From Candidatus Gastranaerophilales bacterium (GTDB taxonomy: Bacteria; Cyanobacteriota; Vampirovibrionia; Gastranaerophilales; Gastranaerophilaceae): DNA of 43,842 bases. How positions within the stretch are numbered: position 1 is the first letter of the stretch; each line of letters begins with the position of its first letter. The stretch spans positions 1-43,842 of the forward strand of contig CAADWU010000046.1 in NCBI GenBank assembly GCA_900752845.1, written 5' to 3'. Positions 34,564 through 42,637 of this stretch are shown piece after piece. The notes under the pieces were generated by a model that worked only from the letters and a program-made list of their open reading frames with translations, did not search any database and had not been told where the DNA came from. A program made the translations under genes and the position numbers.

Positions 34564-35030
34564 TGGCAATTAAATTAGCTGCATTTGATGTAGACGGTGT
34601 TTTAACAGACGGCAGTTTAACTTTTGACGAAAACGGCATTGAATACAAAACCTTTAATGCAAAGGACGGACAAGGAATAGTTAATCTTAATAATGCAGGT
34701 ATAATTACCGCTATTATTACTGCCAGAAAAAACGGAACCGTTGAACATCGTGCTAAAAACTTGAATATTAAAGAACTTCATCAGGGACAAAAAAACAAAA
34801 TTGCAACACTTGAAAGCATCATGGAAAAATACAACCTGACATTTGATGAAGTTGCATATATGGGCGACGACCTTCCTGATATATGCTGCCTTGAAAAAAC
34901 AGGACTTAAAGGCTGTCCTAATGATGCTGTTGATGAAGTTAAAAGTATAGCAAATTTTATTTCTTCAAAAAACGGCGGCAGAGGTGCAGTAAGAGAATTT
35001 TGTGATTATATATTGAAAAAGGGGATATAA
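34563..35030 (+). CDS. kdsC: KDO-8-phosphate phosphatase
   Basis: The 155-residue HAD-type C0 phosphatase has FDVDGVLTDGSL with Asp9 and Asp11, IITARKNGTVEHRA with Thr/Arg of motif II, the HQGQKNK loop with the motif III Lys and YMGDDLPDICCL with the metal-binding Asp pair. It hydrolyses KDO-8-phosphate to KDO. Its ATG overlaps the kdsD stop (TAATG), so translation is coupled. kdsA and kdsB are not in the window. Confidence 0.94.
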   Translation: MAIKLAAFDVDGVLTDGSLTFDENGIEYKTFNAKDGQGIVNLNNAGIITAIITARKNGTVEHRAKNLNIKELHQGQKNKIATLESIMEKYNLTFDEVAYMGDDLPDICCLEKTGLKGCPNDAVDEVKSIANFISSKNGGRGAVREFCDYILKKGI

Positions 35031-35032
35031 AT

Positions 35033-35395
35033 ATGTTTGAAATAAAAACGCAGGGCTTTTTTGCGGCTGCTCATCACCTGTTAAATTACGACGGTGAATG
35101 CGAAAACCAGCATGGACATAACTGGATGGTAGAAGTTTTTGTTAAAGGTGATGTTCTTGATAAAAGTAATATTCTTATTGACTATAAAGTATTAAAAAAA
35201 GAACTTAAAGCTGTATTAGATTTGCTTGACCACAAAGACATTAACGAACTTCCTGAATTTAAAGGGGAAAGTCCTTCAAGTGAAATGATAGCATGTTTTA
35301 TTTATAACAAATTAAAAGAAAAAATTGTATTGCTGAGCAAAGTAACTGTTTGGGAAACCCAAACATCATGCTGCAGCTATTTTGAAGAAGATTAA
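35033..35395 (+). CDS. queD: 6-carboxytetrahydropterin synthase (QueD family)
   Basis: The 120-residue protein has the PTPS/QueD features: AAHHL with a zinc-ligand His near 14-15, GECENQHGHNW with catalytic Cys23 and zinc ligands His27 and His29, LIDYKVLK, LDHKDIN with a catalytic Asp-His pair and a C-terminal Glu in VWETQTS. QueD turns 7,8-dihydroneopterin triphosphate into 6-carboxytetrahydropterin on the way to queuosine. It starts two bases after kdsC and so is co-transcribed, although the pathway is unrelated. Confidence 0.92.
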   Translation: MFEIKTQGFFAAAHHLLNYDGECENQHGHNWMVEVFVKGDVLDKSNILIDYKVLKKELKAVLDLLDHKDINELPEFKGESPSSEMIACFIYNKLKEKIVLLSKVTVWETQTSCCSYFEED

Positions 35396-35414
35396 TTAAA
35401 TAAGGAAGATAAAA

Positions 35415-36260
35415 ATGAATTTAATACAGGCAATATTAATGGGGATAGTACAGGGATTAAGTGAATTTTTGCCTATTTCAAGTTCTGCTCATTTAGTTTT
35501 CACATCAAATTTTTATAAAGTATTTAAAGGACTGGAAATTGTTCAACACTCAAATGAAGAAGTTTTCTTTGACATAATGGTGCATCTTGGAACACTTGTT
35601 GCCGTATTAATATTTTTCAGAAAAGATATAGTACGCATTTTAAAAGCAATGTGGCATGCTCTAAAAACAAAAGATTGGTCAGATAAAGAAGCAAAACTCG
35701 GATTATACATAATGGCGGGTACTGTTATCACTGTTGCTCTTGCACTTCCTATTAATGAAGTGGCGGAAAAACTTGTTTATTCACCAGCTATAGTTGGAAT
35801 TCTTTTATTTATTACAGGTTTTACACTGCTTTACAGTGAATATAAATCTAAAAAAACAGAAATAAAAAAGACTGAAGTTGATTTAAAAACCTCATTGTTA
35901 ATCGGTTTGGCACAAGGTCTAGCCGCATTACCCGGTTTTTCACGTTCCGGCTGGACTATTGCAACAGGTTTGTTTTGCGGATTAGATAGAGTAACAGCAG
36001 CAAGATACTCTTTCCTTTTGAGTATACCTATAATCTTGGGAGCCTCAATGGTTTATCCTCTTGTAAAAATAGATATCCATGAAGCTTTAACTTATAATTG
36101 GACAGCAATTGCTGCGGGAACAATCGTATCAGGACTTGTGGGTTATTTATGTATCAAATATTTCATGAAATTTATTTCAAAATTTTCACTTGCAATATTC
36201 GGATACTACTGCATCATTGCAGGAATTTTTACCGCAATATTTTTCACAATCTACGGTTAA
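35415..36260 (+). CDS. uppP: Undecaprenyl-diphosphate phosphatase
   Basis: The 281-residue polytopic membrane protein has the BacA/UppP motifs: GIVQGLSEFLPISSSAHL near residues 10-27 with the catalytic Glu and Ser residues, FDIMVHLGTL, and the mirrored GLAQGLAALPGFSRSGWTI near 174-192 with the essential Arg. It recycles the C55 lipid carrier for peptidoglycan and O-antigen synthesis, which fits the nearby KDO genes. AAGGAAG precedes the ATG, and the gene is 19 bases after queD. Confidence 0.95.
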   Translation: MNLIQAILMGIVQGLSEFLPISSSAHLVFTSNFYKVFKGLEIVQHSNEEVFFDIMVHLGTLVAVLIFFRKDIVRILKAMWHALKTKDWSDKEAKLGLYIMAGTVITVALALPINEVAEKLVYSPAIVGILLFITGFTLLYSEYKSKKTEIKKTEVDLKTSLLIGLAQGLAALPGFSRSGWTIATGLFCGLDRVTAARYSFLLSIPIILGASMVYPLVKIDIHEALTYNWTAIAAGTIVSGLVGYLCIKYFMKFISKFSLAIFGYYCIIAGIFTAIFFTIYG

Positions 36261-36355
36261 ATATTTGTTAAAAAATGTAAATATGCTGTAAAAATACTAT
36301 CAAAAAAATATATTTACAGATGTTCAATAAATACATCGATGTGTGTGGAGTAAAG

Positions 36356-37387
36356 ATGATTTTACCGATTAATAGCGTAAATAACAAAATAAACTTTTCT
36401 GCAGACGGCAATGATAAAGATAAAAAAGCACTAGAATATAATCATGACACGCTTTTAAAAAATAATCTTGCCACTCGCACACGTATAGGCATTGACAAAT
36501 TAACAAATGCCATGACCGTTTATCCAGCTAAGGGCTTAAAGGGGAGCAAAAACGCCAATTTTTATGAGTTCTTGACAATGGGTACAGTTCCTTATTTAAT
36601 CGGCAGTGCGATGTTAATGAGTGTTTTCAACTCAGCTAACAAATTCTTTGCACCGTTTGCAAGGTCAAAAGCTTCTGCAATCGGACAAAAAATGGCACTG
36701 GGTGTATTATTTTACGGTATTGCAAAAAGTGTTTCAAAATCATTCATCAGTAAACCTGTTCAACTTATGACAGGCATAGATACCGAAAGACCTTATGCAA
36801 AAGTTATCTATGAACTTCCTGATGATATATACGATACAGATATTACCAGCATAGAGCACCATAAGGTATTTGAAAGCGTAGAATTTCCACGCTGGGATTT
36901 ATTATACGGCGATGAAGCAAAAGGTGAAAAAAGAAATTACAGATACGACAAAATAGCTAAAAAACTTGGTATGGGAACAGATTTAAAAGATTCTGACCAA
37001 GAAGTAAAACCAAGAATAAAAGAAATAATTATTAAAGAAAATCTGGCTAAAAATATATCTTCCTATCTTTGGGCTGCAACCGGAGTAGGTTTGGCATTCC
37101 AAAAACCTTGGGAAAATTATTTTAAAGTAATGACATTCAAGTTCTGGAAAGGTAAAGAGTTTGGAAAATCTTTACAATCTTTCGGCAAAAGCTTGGTTCA
37201 AAGTGCGAAAGCATTCTATAAAGGGGAAGGTTCAGGCATTGAAAAACATGCAGGGAAAATGCTTCTCGGAGCAGCAATATTATCATCTGTTTTAGGTGTA
37301 GTGAACACTATGTCAAGTTCATTGAAACCTTCAAAAGTTGATGCTGCAGACGTTATCAAAAAAGACAGTAAGTACGTGGTAAACTAA
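36356..37387 (+). CDS. Membrane protein of unknown function, paralogous to its neighbour
   Basis: I start the 343-residue protein at ATG 36356, preceded by TGGAG; the upstream ATG at 36320 lacks a site. It has no signal peptide. Hydrophobic segments lie near 70-95, 112-128, 230-248 and 298-315. A central module has KPVQLMTGIDTERPY and PRWDLLYGDEA (about 178), then an LWAATG helix start (about 236). The same landmarks in the same order occur in the next gene (IQLPAKLIHG, IPWDLYKDEE, LWMLTAG), so the two are diverged paralogues. I do not recognise the family. The stop is one base before the next ATG. Confidence 0.82.
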   Translation: MILPINSVNNKINFSADGNDKDKKALEYNHDTLLKNNLATRTRIGIDKLTNAMTVYPAKGLKGSKNANFYEFLTMGTVPYLIGSAMLMSVFNSANKFFAPFARSKASAIGQKMALGVLFYGIAKSVSKSFISKPVQLMTGIDTERPYAKVIYELPDDIYDTDITSIEHHKVFESVEFPRWDLLYGDEAKGEKRNYRYDKIAKKLGMGTDLKDSDQEVKPRIKEIIIKENLAKNISSYLWAATGVGLAFQKPWENYFKVMTFKFWKGKEFGKSLQSFGKSLVQSAKAFYKGEGSGIEKHAGKMLLGAAILSSVLGVVNTMSSSLKPSKVDAADVIKKDSKYVVN

Positions 37388-37388
37388 A

Positions 37389-39968
37389 ATGACAAATCTC
37401 ATTAACAATTACATAGCAAGCAAACCTACTGTTGCCCCCTATCAGGTTCAGGAACAGCCTAAAAAACCTATGCCTGATTTTGATATTCAACGTGAACTAG
37501 ATAACAGAACCTTTATTAAACCGCTACATGGAAAGGGCAGACTTCTAAAAGGAAATATATTTAATGCACCTGCAATAATGGTAAAAGATGCTATTTATGA
37601 TACAAAAGCATTCAAGCATGCAGTAAACGGCGAAGCTAACGATCATGAACTCGGAAGACTAAATGATGTAGGTCTTAAAATCGGGGGGCTTGCAATCGCA
37701 GCTTACTTGTTTACCAAAAAACAAACTCCAATGACTAAGGGTATGGAATTTGTAGGTTTGGCATCATTTTTGGCTTCAATGGCTATATGGCCAAAACTTG
37801 CAATACAGCTTCCTGCAAAACTTATTCATGGCGTGAATGTACAACAGCAATATGAAGACAGTTTTGGAAGAAAAAAATCATTCTATCAAGACCCTCAATT
37901 TATCCCTTGGGATTTATATAAAGATGAAGAAATTCAAAAAATCGGTGACAGATTAGGTGTTGATAAAGATATTCCTAACCGCAGAGATTTTATTCAGGAA
38001 AAAATGAAAAAACTTGCAGTCCAAAACAATACATTATGGATGTTAACAGCAGGTTTTGCAACTCCTATTATGAGTGCGTTGATATGTAATCAGGCTGAAC
38101 CTTACCTGTCTAAATATTTGAATAACAGACAAAATAAACAGGCTGATAAAATTCTTGATAATTTCTCGAATTATGTAAAAAAACATCAGGATAATTCAAT
38201 TCGTAACAACATAGAAAAAATTATTGACTTGCACAAAGACAAACCTGTAAATAAGGAACTTGCAGAATTAATAACAAATACATTAACCGAAGGAATGGAT
38301 TTAGTTACTGCCGAAAGTTTCAAAGCCGACTTGAATGCAATACTGACCGACGGAACATATACTATTGATGAAAATACTGCTAAAAATGTAACTAAGAGTC
38401 TTCAGAAAAAACTTGACGGACATAAATTCAGTAAAGAATTCATGGAAACCGTTATTCCTAATGAAGAACAAATGATTAAACTGTTTAGAGAAAATAATTT
38501 GTTTAACTCAAATACAGACAAAACAGGTTTCCAAAAAATTATCGACAAAGTAATGCTTACTATTGAAGACAATGTAAATGCTTATAACGGCAGAGTTCCA
38601 GAAGCAGAACGAGAAGAACTTGATTACGTTAAAAAATTAATTATAAGCAATAAAGGAGACAAACATCCTATAAAACGAGTTCTTGATAAACTAAAATCAA
38701 GCAAATTAAACTCTACGCTTCAATCAAAATTACGCCACGTAGCAAACTTAATCAGCGGATTTAAAGCTGAAACAGCTGCGCTGGATGAATATGCATTGAA
38801 GAAAGTAGGTTCGGCACCTGAAACAGTTGTAGCAAATTACTGGAATAATATTTCTAAAGACTTGCTAAAAACTTTTGGTATAACACCTAAAGAAATTGAA
38901 AAAGTAAGATTTGATGAACATTTGATGGGTGCTCTTTTAAGAGAAAAATTCGAAAAAATTGCATCAGATAAAACAACTTACGATAAAGTTATGGGTGAAT
39001 TAATCGCAAAAGTTGCTCACCTTAACAGCGAAATTAAACCAAGTGACTTGAATGCTCCGATATTAAAATTGGATAATTCGATGACAGATGCCCAAAAACT
39101 TGCACTGCAAAGCAAATACGACAATATAGTAGATTCCAAGTTCACACAATTTGCTAATGATATGAAAGAAGCAGGTTTCCACAAAACAGCAAGAGCTGTA
39201 ATCGGTGTTAATGCCGGTGACAATGTCGGAACACTTAAAAATATACAAAAATCTTTTGTATCAGACAGATTGCTTGGCGTAAAGAGTTCATTCTACAGAC
39301 TTATCAATGCTCTTGATATGTTCAGAAGAATTGCGACAATTGAAACAAACGGCTCACCGTCTATTAACGGATTACCTCGTGAAGTCAAAGAAGAACTTAT
39401 TGAATTATGTAAACAATCAGTTCTTGAAGGGCACTCATCCGACAGTGCTACTAAGTACTTCATGCTTAGAAATCCTAACCCGTCACCTGACATGGATCCG
39501 ATTGAGGTTAAAGACGGAAAAGTTGTTAACAAATACTTGGGTCAAGCTGCCGGAACAACCGATATACCAGGTGATAAATATTTCTATCAGGATTTAATGA
39601 AATTTGTATTTGAAGATAATATGCATATTGATACTGCTACACTATCAGAAAATAGTATAATAAAAGATGAAATTACAAAATACAGATCACTTATTCTTGA
39701 TAATATCGGCGGCGAATATTACTTCCCTAAACCTCGCCACTTAATCAGACCAAAAAATGATAACGCCGGCTCAGAACTGAAATTCTTGTTAACAGGTATT
39801 GCACCAAATGAATTGTTTACAAAAGCAGGTCAGCAAGCCTATAACACAAGAAAATGGTTGAAGATATTCGGTGGATTTGGAGCGGGGCTTCTCGGCGTAA
39901 CAGTATTGGCTCAATTCTTCTTAGGAAAGATGAAAAATCCGGACAAAAAGGTAGCTAAAAATGATTAA
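37389..39968 (+). CDS. Large membrane protein of unknown function, paralogous to its neighbour
   Basis: The 859-residue product shares with the preceding protein a region of about 240 residues: membrane segments near 95-150, LPAKLIHGVNVQQQY, IPWDLYKDEEIQKIGDRLG (about 172) and LWMLTAGFATPIMSALI (about 215). It then has a long hydrophilic, helical insert (about 245-810, many Lys, Asp and Asn, no recognised domain) and a final membrane helix (FGGFGAGLLGVTVLAQFFLG) before a basic tail. The likely topology has the big insert on one side. Its last eight bases overlap the GH13 gene start, which indicates translational coupling. Function unknown. Confidence 0.82.
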   Translation: MTNLINNYIASKPTVAPYQVQEQPKKPMPDFDIQRELDNRTFIKPLHGKGRLLKGNIFNAPAIMVKDAIYDTKAFKHAVNGEANDHELGRLNDVGLKIGGLAIAAYLFTKKQTPMTKGMEFVGLASFLASMAIWPKLAIQLPAKLIHGVNVQQQYEDSFGRKKSFYQDPQFIPWDLYKDEEIQKIGDRLGVDKDIPNRRDFIQEKMKKLAVQNNTLWMLTAGFATPIMSALICNQAEPYLSKYLNNRQNKQADKILDNFSNYVKKHQDNSIRNNIEKIIDLHKDKPVNKELAELITNTLTEGMDLVTAESFKADLNAILTDGTYTIDENTAKNVTKSLQKKLDGHKFSKEFMETVIPNEEQMIKLFRENNLFNSNTDKTGFQKIIDKVMLTIEDNVNAYNGRVPEAEREELDYVKKLIISNKGDKHPIKRVLDKLKSSKLNSTLQSKLRHVANLISGFKAETAALDEYALKKVGSAPETVVANYWNNISKDLLKTFGITPKEIEKVRFDEHLMGALLREKFEKIASDKTTYDKVMGELIAKVAHLNSEIKPSDLNAPILKLDNSMTDAQKLALQSKYDNIVDSKFTQFANDMKEAGFHKTARAVIGVNAGDNVGTLKNIQKSFVSDRLLGVKSSFYRLINALDMFRRIATIETNGSPSINGLPREVKEELIELCKQSVLEGHSSDSATKYFMLRNPNPSPDMDPIEVKDGKVVNKYLGQAAGTTDIPGDKYFYQDLMKFVFEDNMHIDTATLSENSIIKDEITKYRSLILDNIGGEYYFPKPRHLIRPKNDNAGSELKFLLTGIAPNELFTKAGQQAYNTRKWLKIFGGFGAGLLGVTVLAQFFLGKMKNPDKKVAKND

Positions 39969-41685
39969 TTCAACAAACTTACTTGCATTAAAATTAAATA
40001 GTCTTAAACAGACATCACAGCCAAATAATCAGCCTGCGGTTACTAATCCTGATGTTAAATCATCTAATCCCGGATTAATCAGTGCATACCTTAACAATCT
40101 TGCTATGATGAATGTACCTGCTGTTAAAAAATCAGAAAATACAGCACCGATTAATTATCATAACAATCTTAGAACAATGTTCAGAAATAATGAAGCAAAA
40201 ATTCTTGCTATCATCCCTAGAACATTTAATGCTAAAGACTTAAACGGCAATGAGTATATTGACGGAAACGAACAGCGTGGAACTTTCCTTAATGCAATTG
40301 ACAGACTTGATGAGGTTAAAGCACAAGGATTTAATACACTTCACGTACTCCCTATTCATCCTCCAGGAAGAATGAAAGCTATGGGGACAGCCGGTTCCTT
40401 GTACTCGCCAAAAGACATGCTCAAAATTGACCCTAACTTAATAGATCCTAATGATCCAAGAAGTGATAAAGAACAATTTAAAGCATTTATTGACGAATGC
40501 CACAAACGTGGAATCAGAGTAATGCTTGATATGCCAAGCTGTGCTTCATATGATATGTTCCTTGAAAAACCTGAACTAATGGCAATGGAACGTGACGGTT
40601 TAGCAAAAACTCCGCAAGGATGGAATGATATCAGAATGTTCCAGCCTTGGGAAGACGAAGGTAAAAGAACTTTAAACCCTAAACTTCTGGAACTTCACAA
40701 ACAATACGTTGATATGTGTATTGATTTAGGAATTGACGGTATCAGATCAGATGTTGCAAGAGCAAAACCTGTAGAATTCTGGGATGTCATAATACCTTAT
40801 TCACATATGCGTGATCCTGAATTCGGATGGCTTGCCGAAACTTATACATATGAAGATGCATCACCTCAGGCAAACATGCCGTATGACAGACCTGAAGACT
40901 CTTTAAGAGCAGGTTATGACACAATTTACGGACAATACCACATTTTCCATGAATGGACAAATGCTACTACATTTATGGATTATGTAAAAGAACAGCTTGA
41001 TATGTCTTACAGACTTCCAAAAGGTAAATCCTTAATAGGTTCTTTTGCTACCCATGATGACATTTCTCCAATGTTTCATGGTGGAGCAGAATATTGTAAC
41101 CTTACAATGGGCTTACAAGCAACATTGCCTATGCTAAATCCTTATATAGTTGACGGCTATCAAACAGGTGATGATTATTTGTATCCGTATGAGGACAAAT
41201 ACAATCCTGAAACTCAAACAGATACTCATATTATGACAGTTCACAGAGGAAGATTGGATATCTTCAATCCGTCAAGAAAGCCGGGCGGTACTCAACCTGA
41301 AATCGGTGAATTTATGACAAGTGCATTTGCTTTAAAAGATAAATATGCTGATGTAATTAATAAAGGTACATTTATTGAATTAAATAAAGAAAATGATAAA
41401 AATGACCAGATTATAACATATGCAAGGCACTATAACGGAAAAACCTTACTTGTCGTAGCTAACAAAAACATCAACCGCTCAGTTGCTTGTAAAATAAAAG
41501 TACCTACATTAAGAGCAAACCAAGAGCTTAAAAACCTTCTTCCTTCTTACGGAAAAGAAAGTCTGTTACAGGCAAGAGATAACGAATTATGCGTAGACTT
41601 AGGACCTGCAAGAATACACGTATTTGAAATTAATACCCCTAACATCGAAAAATATTGCGATAAAATATACAAACAAAACTTATAG
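39961..41685 (+). CDS. GH13 alpha-amylase-family enzyme
   Basis: The 574-residue protein starts with about 75 Asn/Gln/Pro-rich residues without signal peptide, then an alpha-amylase barrel: GFNTLHVLPIHPPG (strand 2), GIRVMLDMPSCASYD (strand 3), LGIDGIRSDVARAKP with nucleophile Asp264, GWLAETYTYEDA with acid/base Glu293, and IGSFATHDDISP with Asp366. The catalytic triad is complete, but the usual His of the first conserved region (D-x-V-x-N-H) is missing, since Asp190 is followed by MPSCAS. A C-terminal beta domain ends the protein. It acts on alpha-glucan; whether it hydrolyses or transfers cannot be told. Position in an operon with two membrane proteins suggests work at the membrane. Confidence 0.85.
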   Translation: MINSTNLLALKLNSLKQTSQPNNQPAVTNPDVKSSNPGLISAYLNNLAMMNVPAVKKSENTAPINYHNNLRTMFRNNEAKILAIIPRTFNAKDLNGNEYIDGNEQRGTFLNAIDRLDEVKAQGFNTLHVLPIHPPGRMKAMGTAGSLYSPKDMLKIDPNLIDPNDPRSDKEQFKAFIDECHKRGIRVMLDMPSCASYDMFLEKPELMAMERDGLAKTPQGWNDIRMFQPWEDEGKRTLNPKLLELHKQYVDMCIDLGIDGIRSDVARAKPVEFWDVIIPYSHMRDPEFGWLAETYTYEDASPQANMPYDRPEDSLRAGYDTIYGQYHIFHEWTNATTFMDYVKEQLDMSYRLPKGKSLIGSFATHDDISPMFHGGAEYCNLTMGLQATLPMLNPYIVDGYQTGDDYLYPYEDKYNPETQTDTHIMTVHRGRLDIFNPSRKPGGTQPEIGEFMTSAFALKDKYADVINKGTFIELNKENDKNDQIITYARHYNGKTLLVVANKNINRSVACKIKVPTLRANQELKNLLPSYGKESLLQARDNELCVDLGPARIHVFEINTPNIEKYCDKIYKQNL

Positions 41686-41707
41686 AAGGCACACATTAAA
41701 TAAACCA

Positions 41708-41745
41708 AAGATGTAACTATATTTAATAGTTACATCTTCTTTTTG
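41708..41745 (+). terminator. Terminator of the membrane-protein/GH13 operon
   Basis: A 12-bp perfect stem (AAGATGTAACTA / TAGTTACATCTT) with a seven-base loop is followed by CTTTTTG. It lies 22 bases past the GH13 stop. Confidence 0.9.
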
Positions 41746-41839
41746 ATTTTTAAATATGTTTGCGCTAAAATATTCAGGCGAGGTATAAAACTTTCAATTA
41801 AATAAAGTTTATACAAAACTGTCAAAAAGGATATAAAAA

Positions 41840-42196
41840 ATGCTACAAGAATTCATTAGTTCAAAAATACATAGAGCAACGGTTACAGATGCAAATTTAA
41901 ATTACGTAGGCTCAATTACAATTGATGAAACTTTAATGAAAGCTTCTAAAATTAAAGAATGGCAAAAAGTTGATATTTTAGACATCAATAACGGAGAAAG
42001 ATTTCACACTTATGTAATTAAAGGCAAAGCCGACTCAGGCATGATATGCTTAAACGGTGCTGCTGCAAGAAAAGTACAACCTGGTGATAAAGTTATCATA
42101 ATAGCTTACGGATTATATAATCCTGAAGAAATGAATAACTACAAACCTACAATAATCATAGTTGATGAAAATAACAAAATAACTAATACTCAATAG
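41840..42196 (+). CDS. panD: Aspartate 1-decarboxylase proenzyme
   Basis: The 118-residue protein has the PanD layout: SKIHRATVTDANLNYVGSIT, in which Gly24-Ser25 is the self-cleavage site that gives the pyruvoyl cofactor, then KVDILDINNGERFHTYVI, GMICLNGAAARKVQPGDKVIIIAYG. It makes beta-alanine from aspartate for pantothenate and coenzyme A. AAAGGATAT precedes the ATG. The last 14 bases overlap the converging XRE regulator gene. Confidence 0.95.
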   Translation: MLQEFISSKIHRATVTDANLNYVGSITIDETLMKASKIKEWQKVDILDINNGERFHTYVIKGKADSGMICLNGAAARKVQPGDKVIIIAYGLYNPEEMNNYKPTIIIVDENNKITNTQ

Positions 42197-42497
42197 ATTT
42201 ATAAAAGTTATACAATAATTTTAAAAGCTTTGGATTATTATCTAAAGCTTTTTTTAATTCTTCCTTCATTTCTTCCTCTGAAATCTCTGAAAAATAGTAA
42301 AATTCCCAAGGATGAACTTGAAGAACTTCACAAAGTTTTTGTAAAGTTTCTATTGAAGGTGAATATTTACCGGTTTCTAAATAACTCAAGCTGGGCGTTT
42401 CAATATCAATTAACTCTGCCAGTTTTTCTTGAGTAAGATTCCTAGATTTTCTTATTACCTGGATTTTTTTACCCAAAAGTTTTTTTAAATCTGACAT
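42183..42497 (-). CDS. XRE-family helix-turn-helix regulator
   Basis: The 104-residue protein has an N-terminal HTH domain (KKIQVIRKSRNLTQEKLAEL, ETPSLSYLETGKYSPS, TLQKLCEVLQVHPWEFYYF) and a 30-residue charged C-terminal helix. It resembles small chromosomal XRE/Cro-type repressors with no ligand domain. AGGAG precedes the ATG. It faces away from the prepilin-YadA gene, so it may act in the shared 140-base gap, but no clear palindrome is visible there. It overlaps panD tail to tail. Confidence 0.9.
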   Translation of the reverse strand: MSDLKKLLGKKIQVIRKSRNLTQEKLAELIDIETPSLSYLETGKYSPSIETLQKLCEVLQVHPWEFYYFSEISEEEMKEELKKALDNNPKLLKLLYNFYKSIEY

Positions 42498-42574
42498 TTG
42501 TTACTCCTGACGTAATTATTTATTATTTTATAAACATCCGACATAAAACATAGTGCTGTACTTTATATTTTTGC

Positions 42575-42603
42575 TTGACTATTAATGCAATATACGATAT
42601 AAT
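42575..42603 (+). promoter_or_regulatory. Promoter of the prepilin-YadA chimera gene
   Basis: TTGACT, a 17-base spacer and TATAAT form a near-consensus promoter 34 bases before the ATG at 42638, with GGGAG at 42627-42631 as ribosome-binding site. Confidence 0.85.
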
Positions 42604-42637
42604 ATAAATAAATACATTAACTTTATGGGAGTATTTA

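Noticed and set aside
42183..42196. Tail overlap of panD and the XRE gene as a sign of a misplaced stop
   Set aside because: Both proteins have the normal length for their families, so a 14-base convergent overlap is simply compact arrangement.
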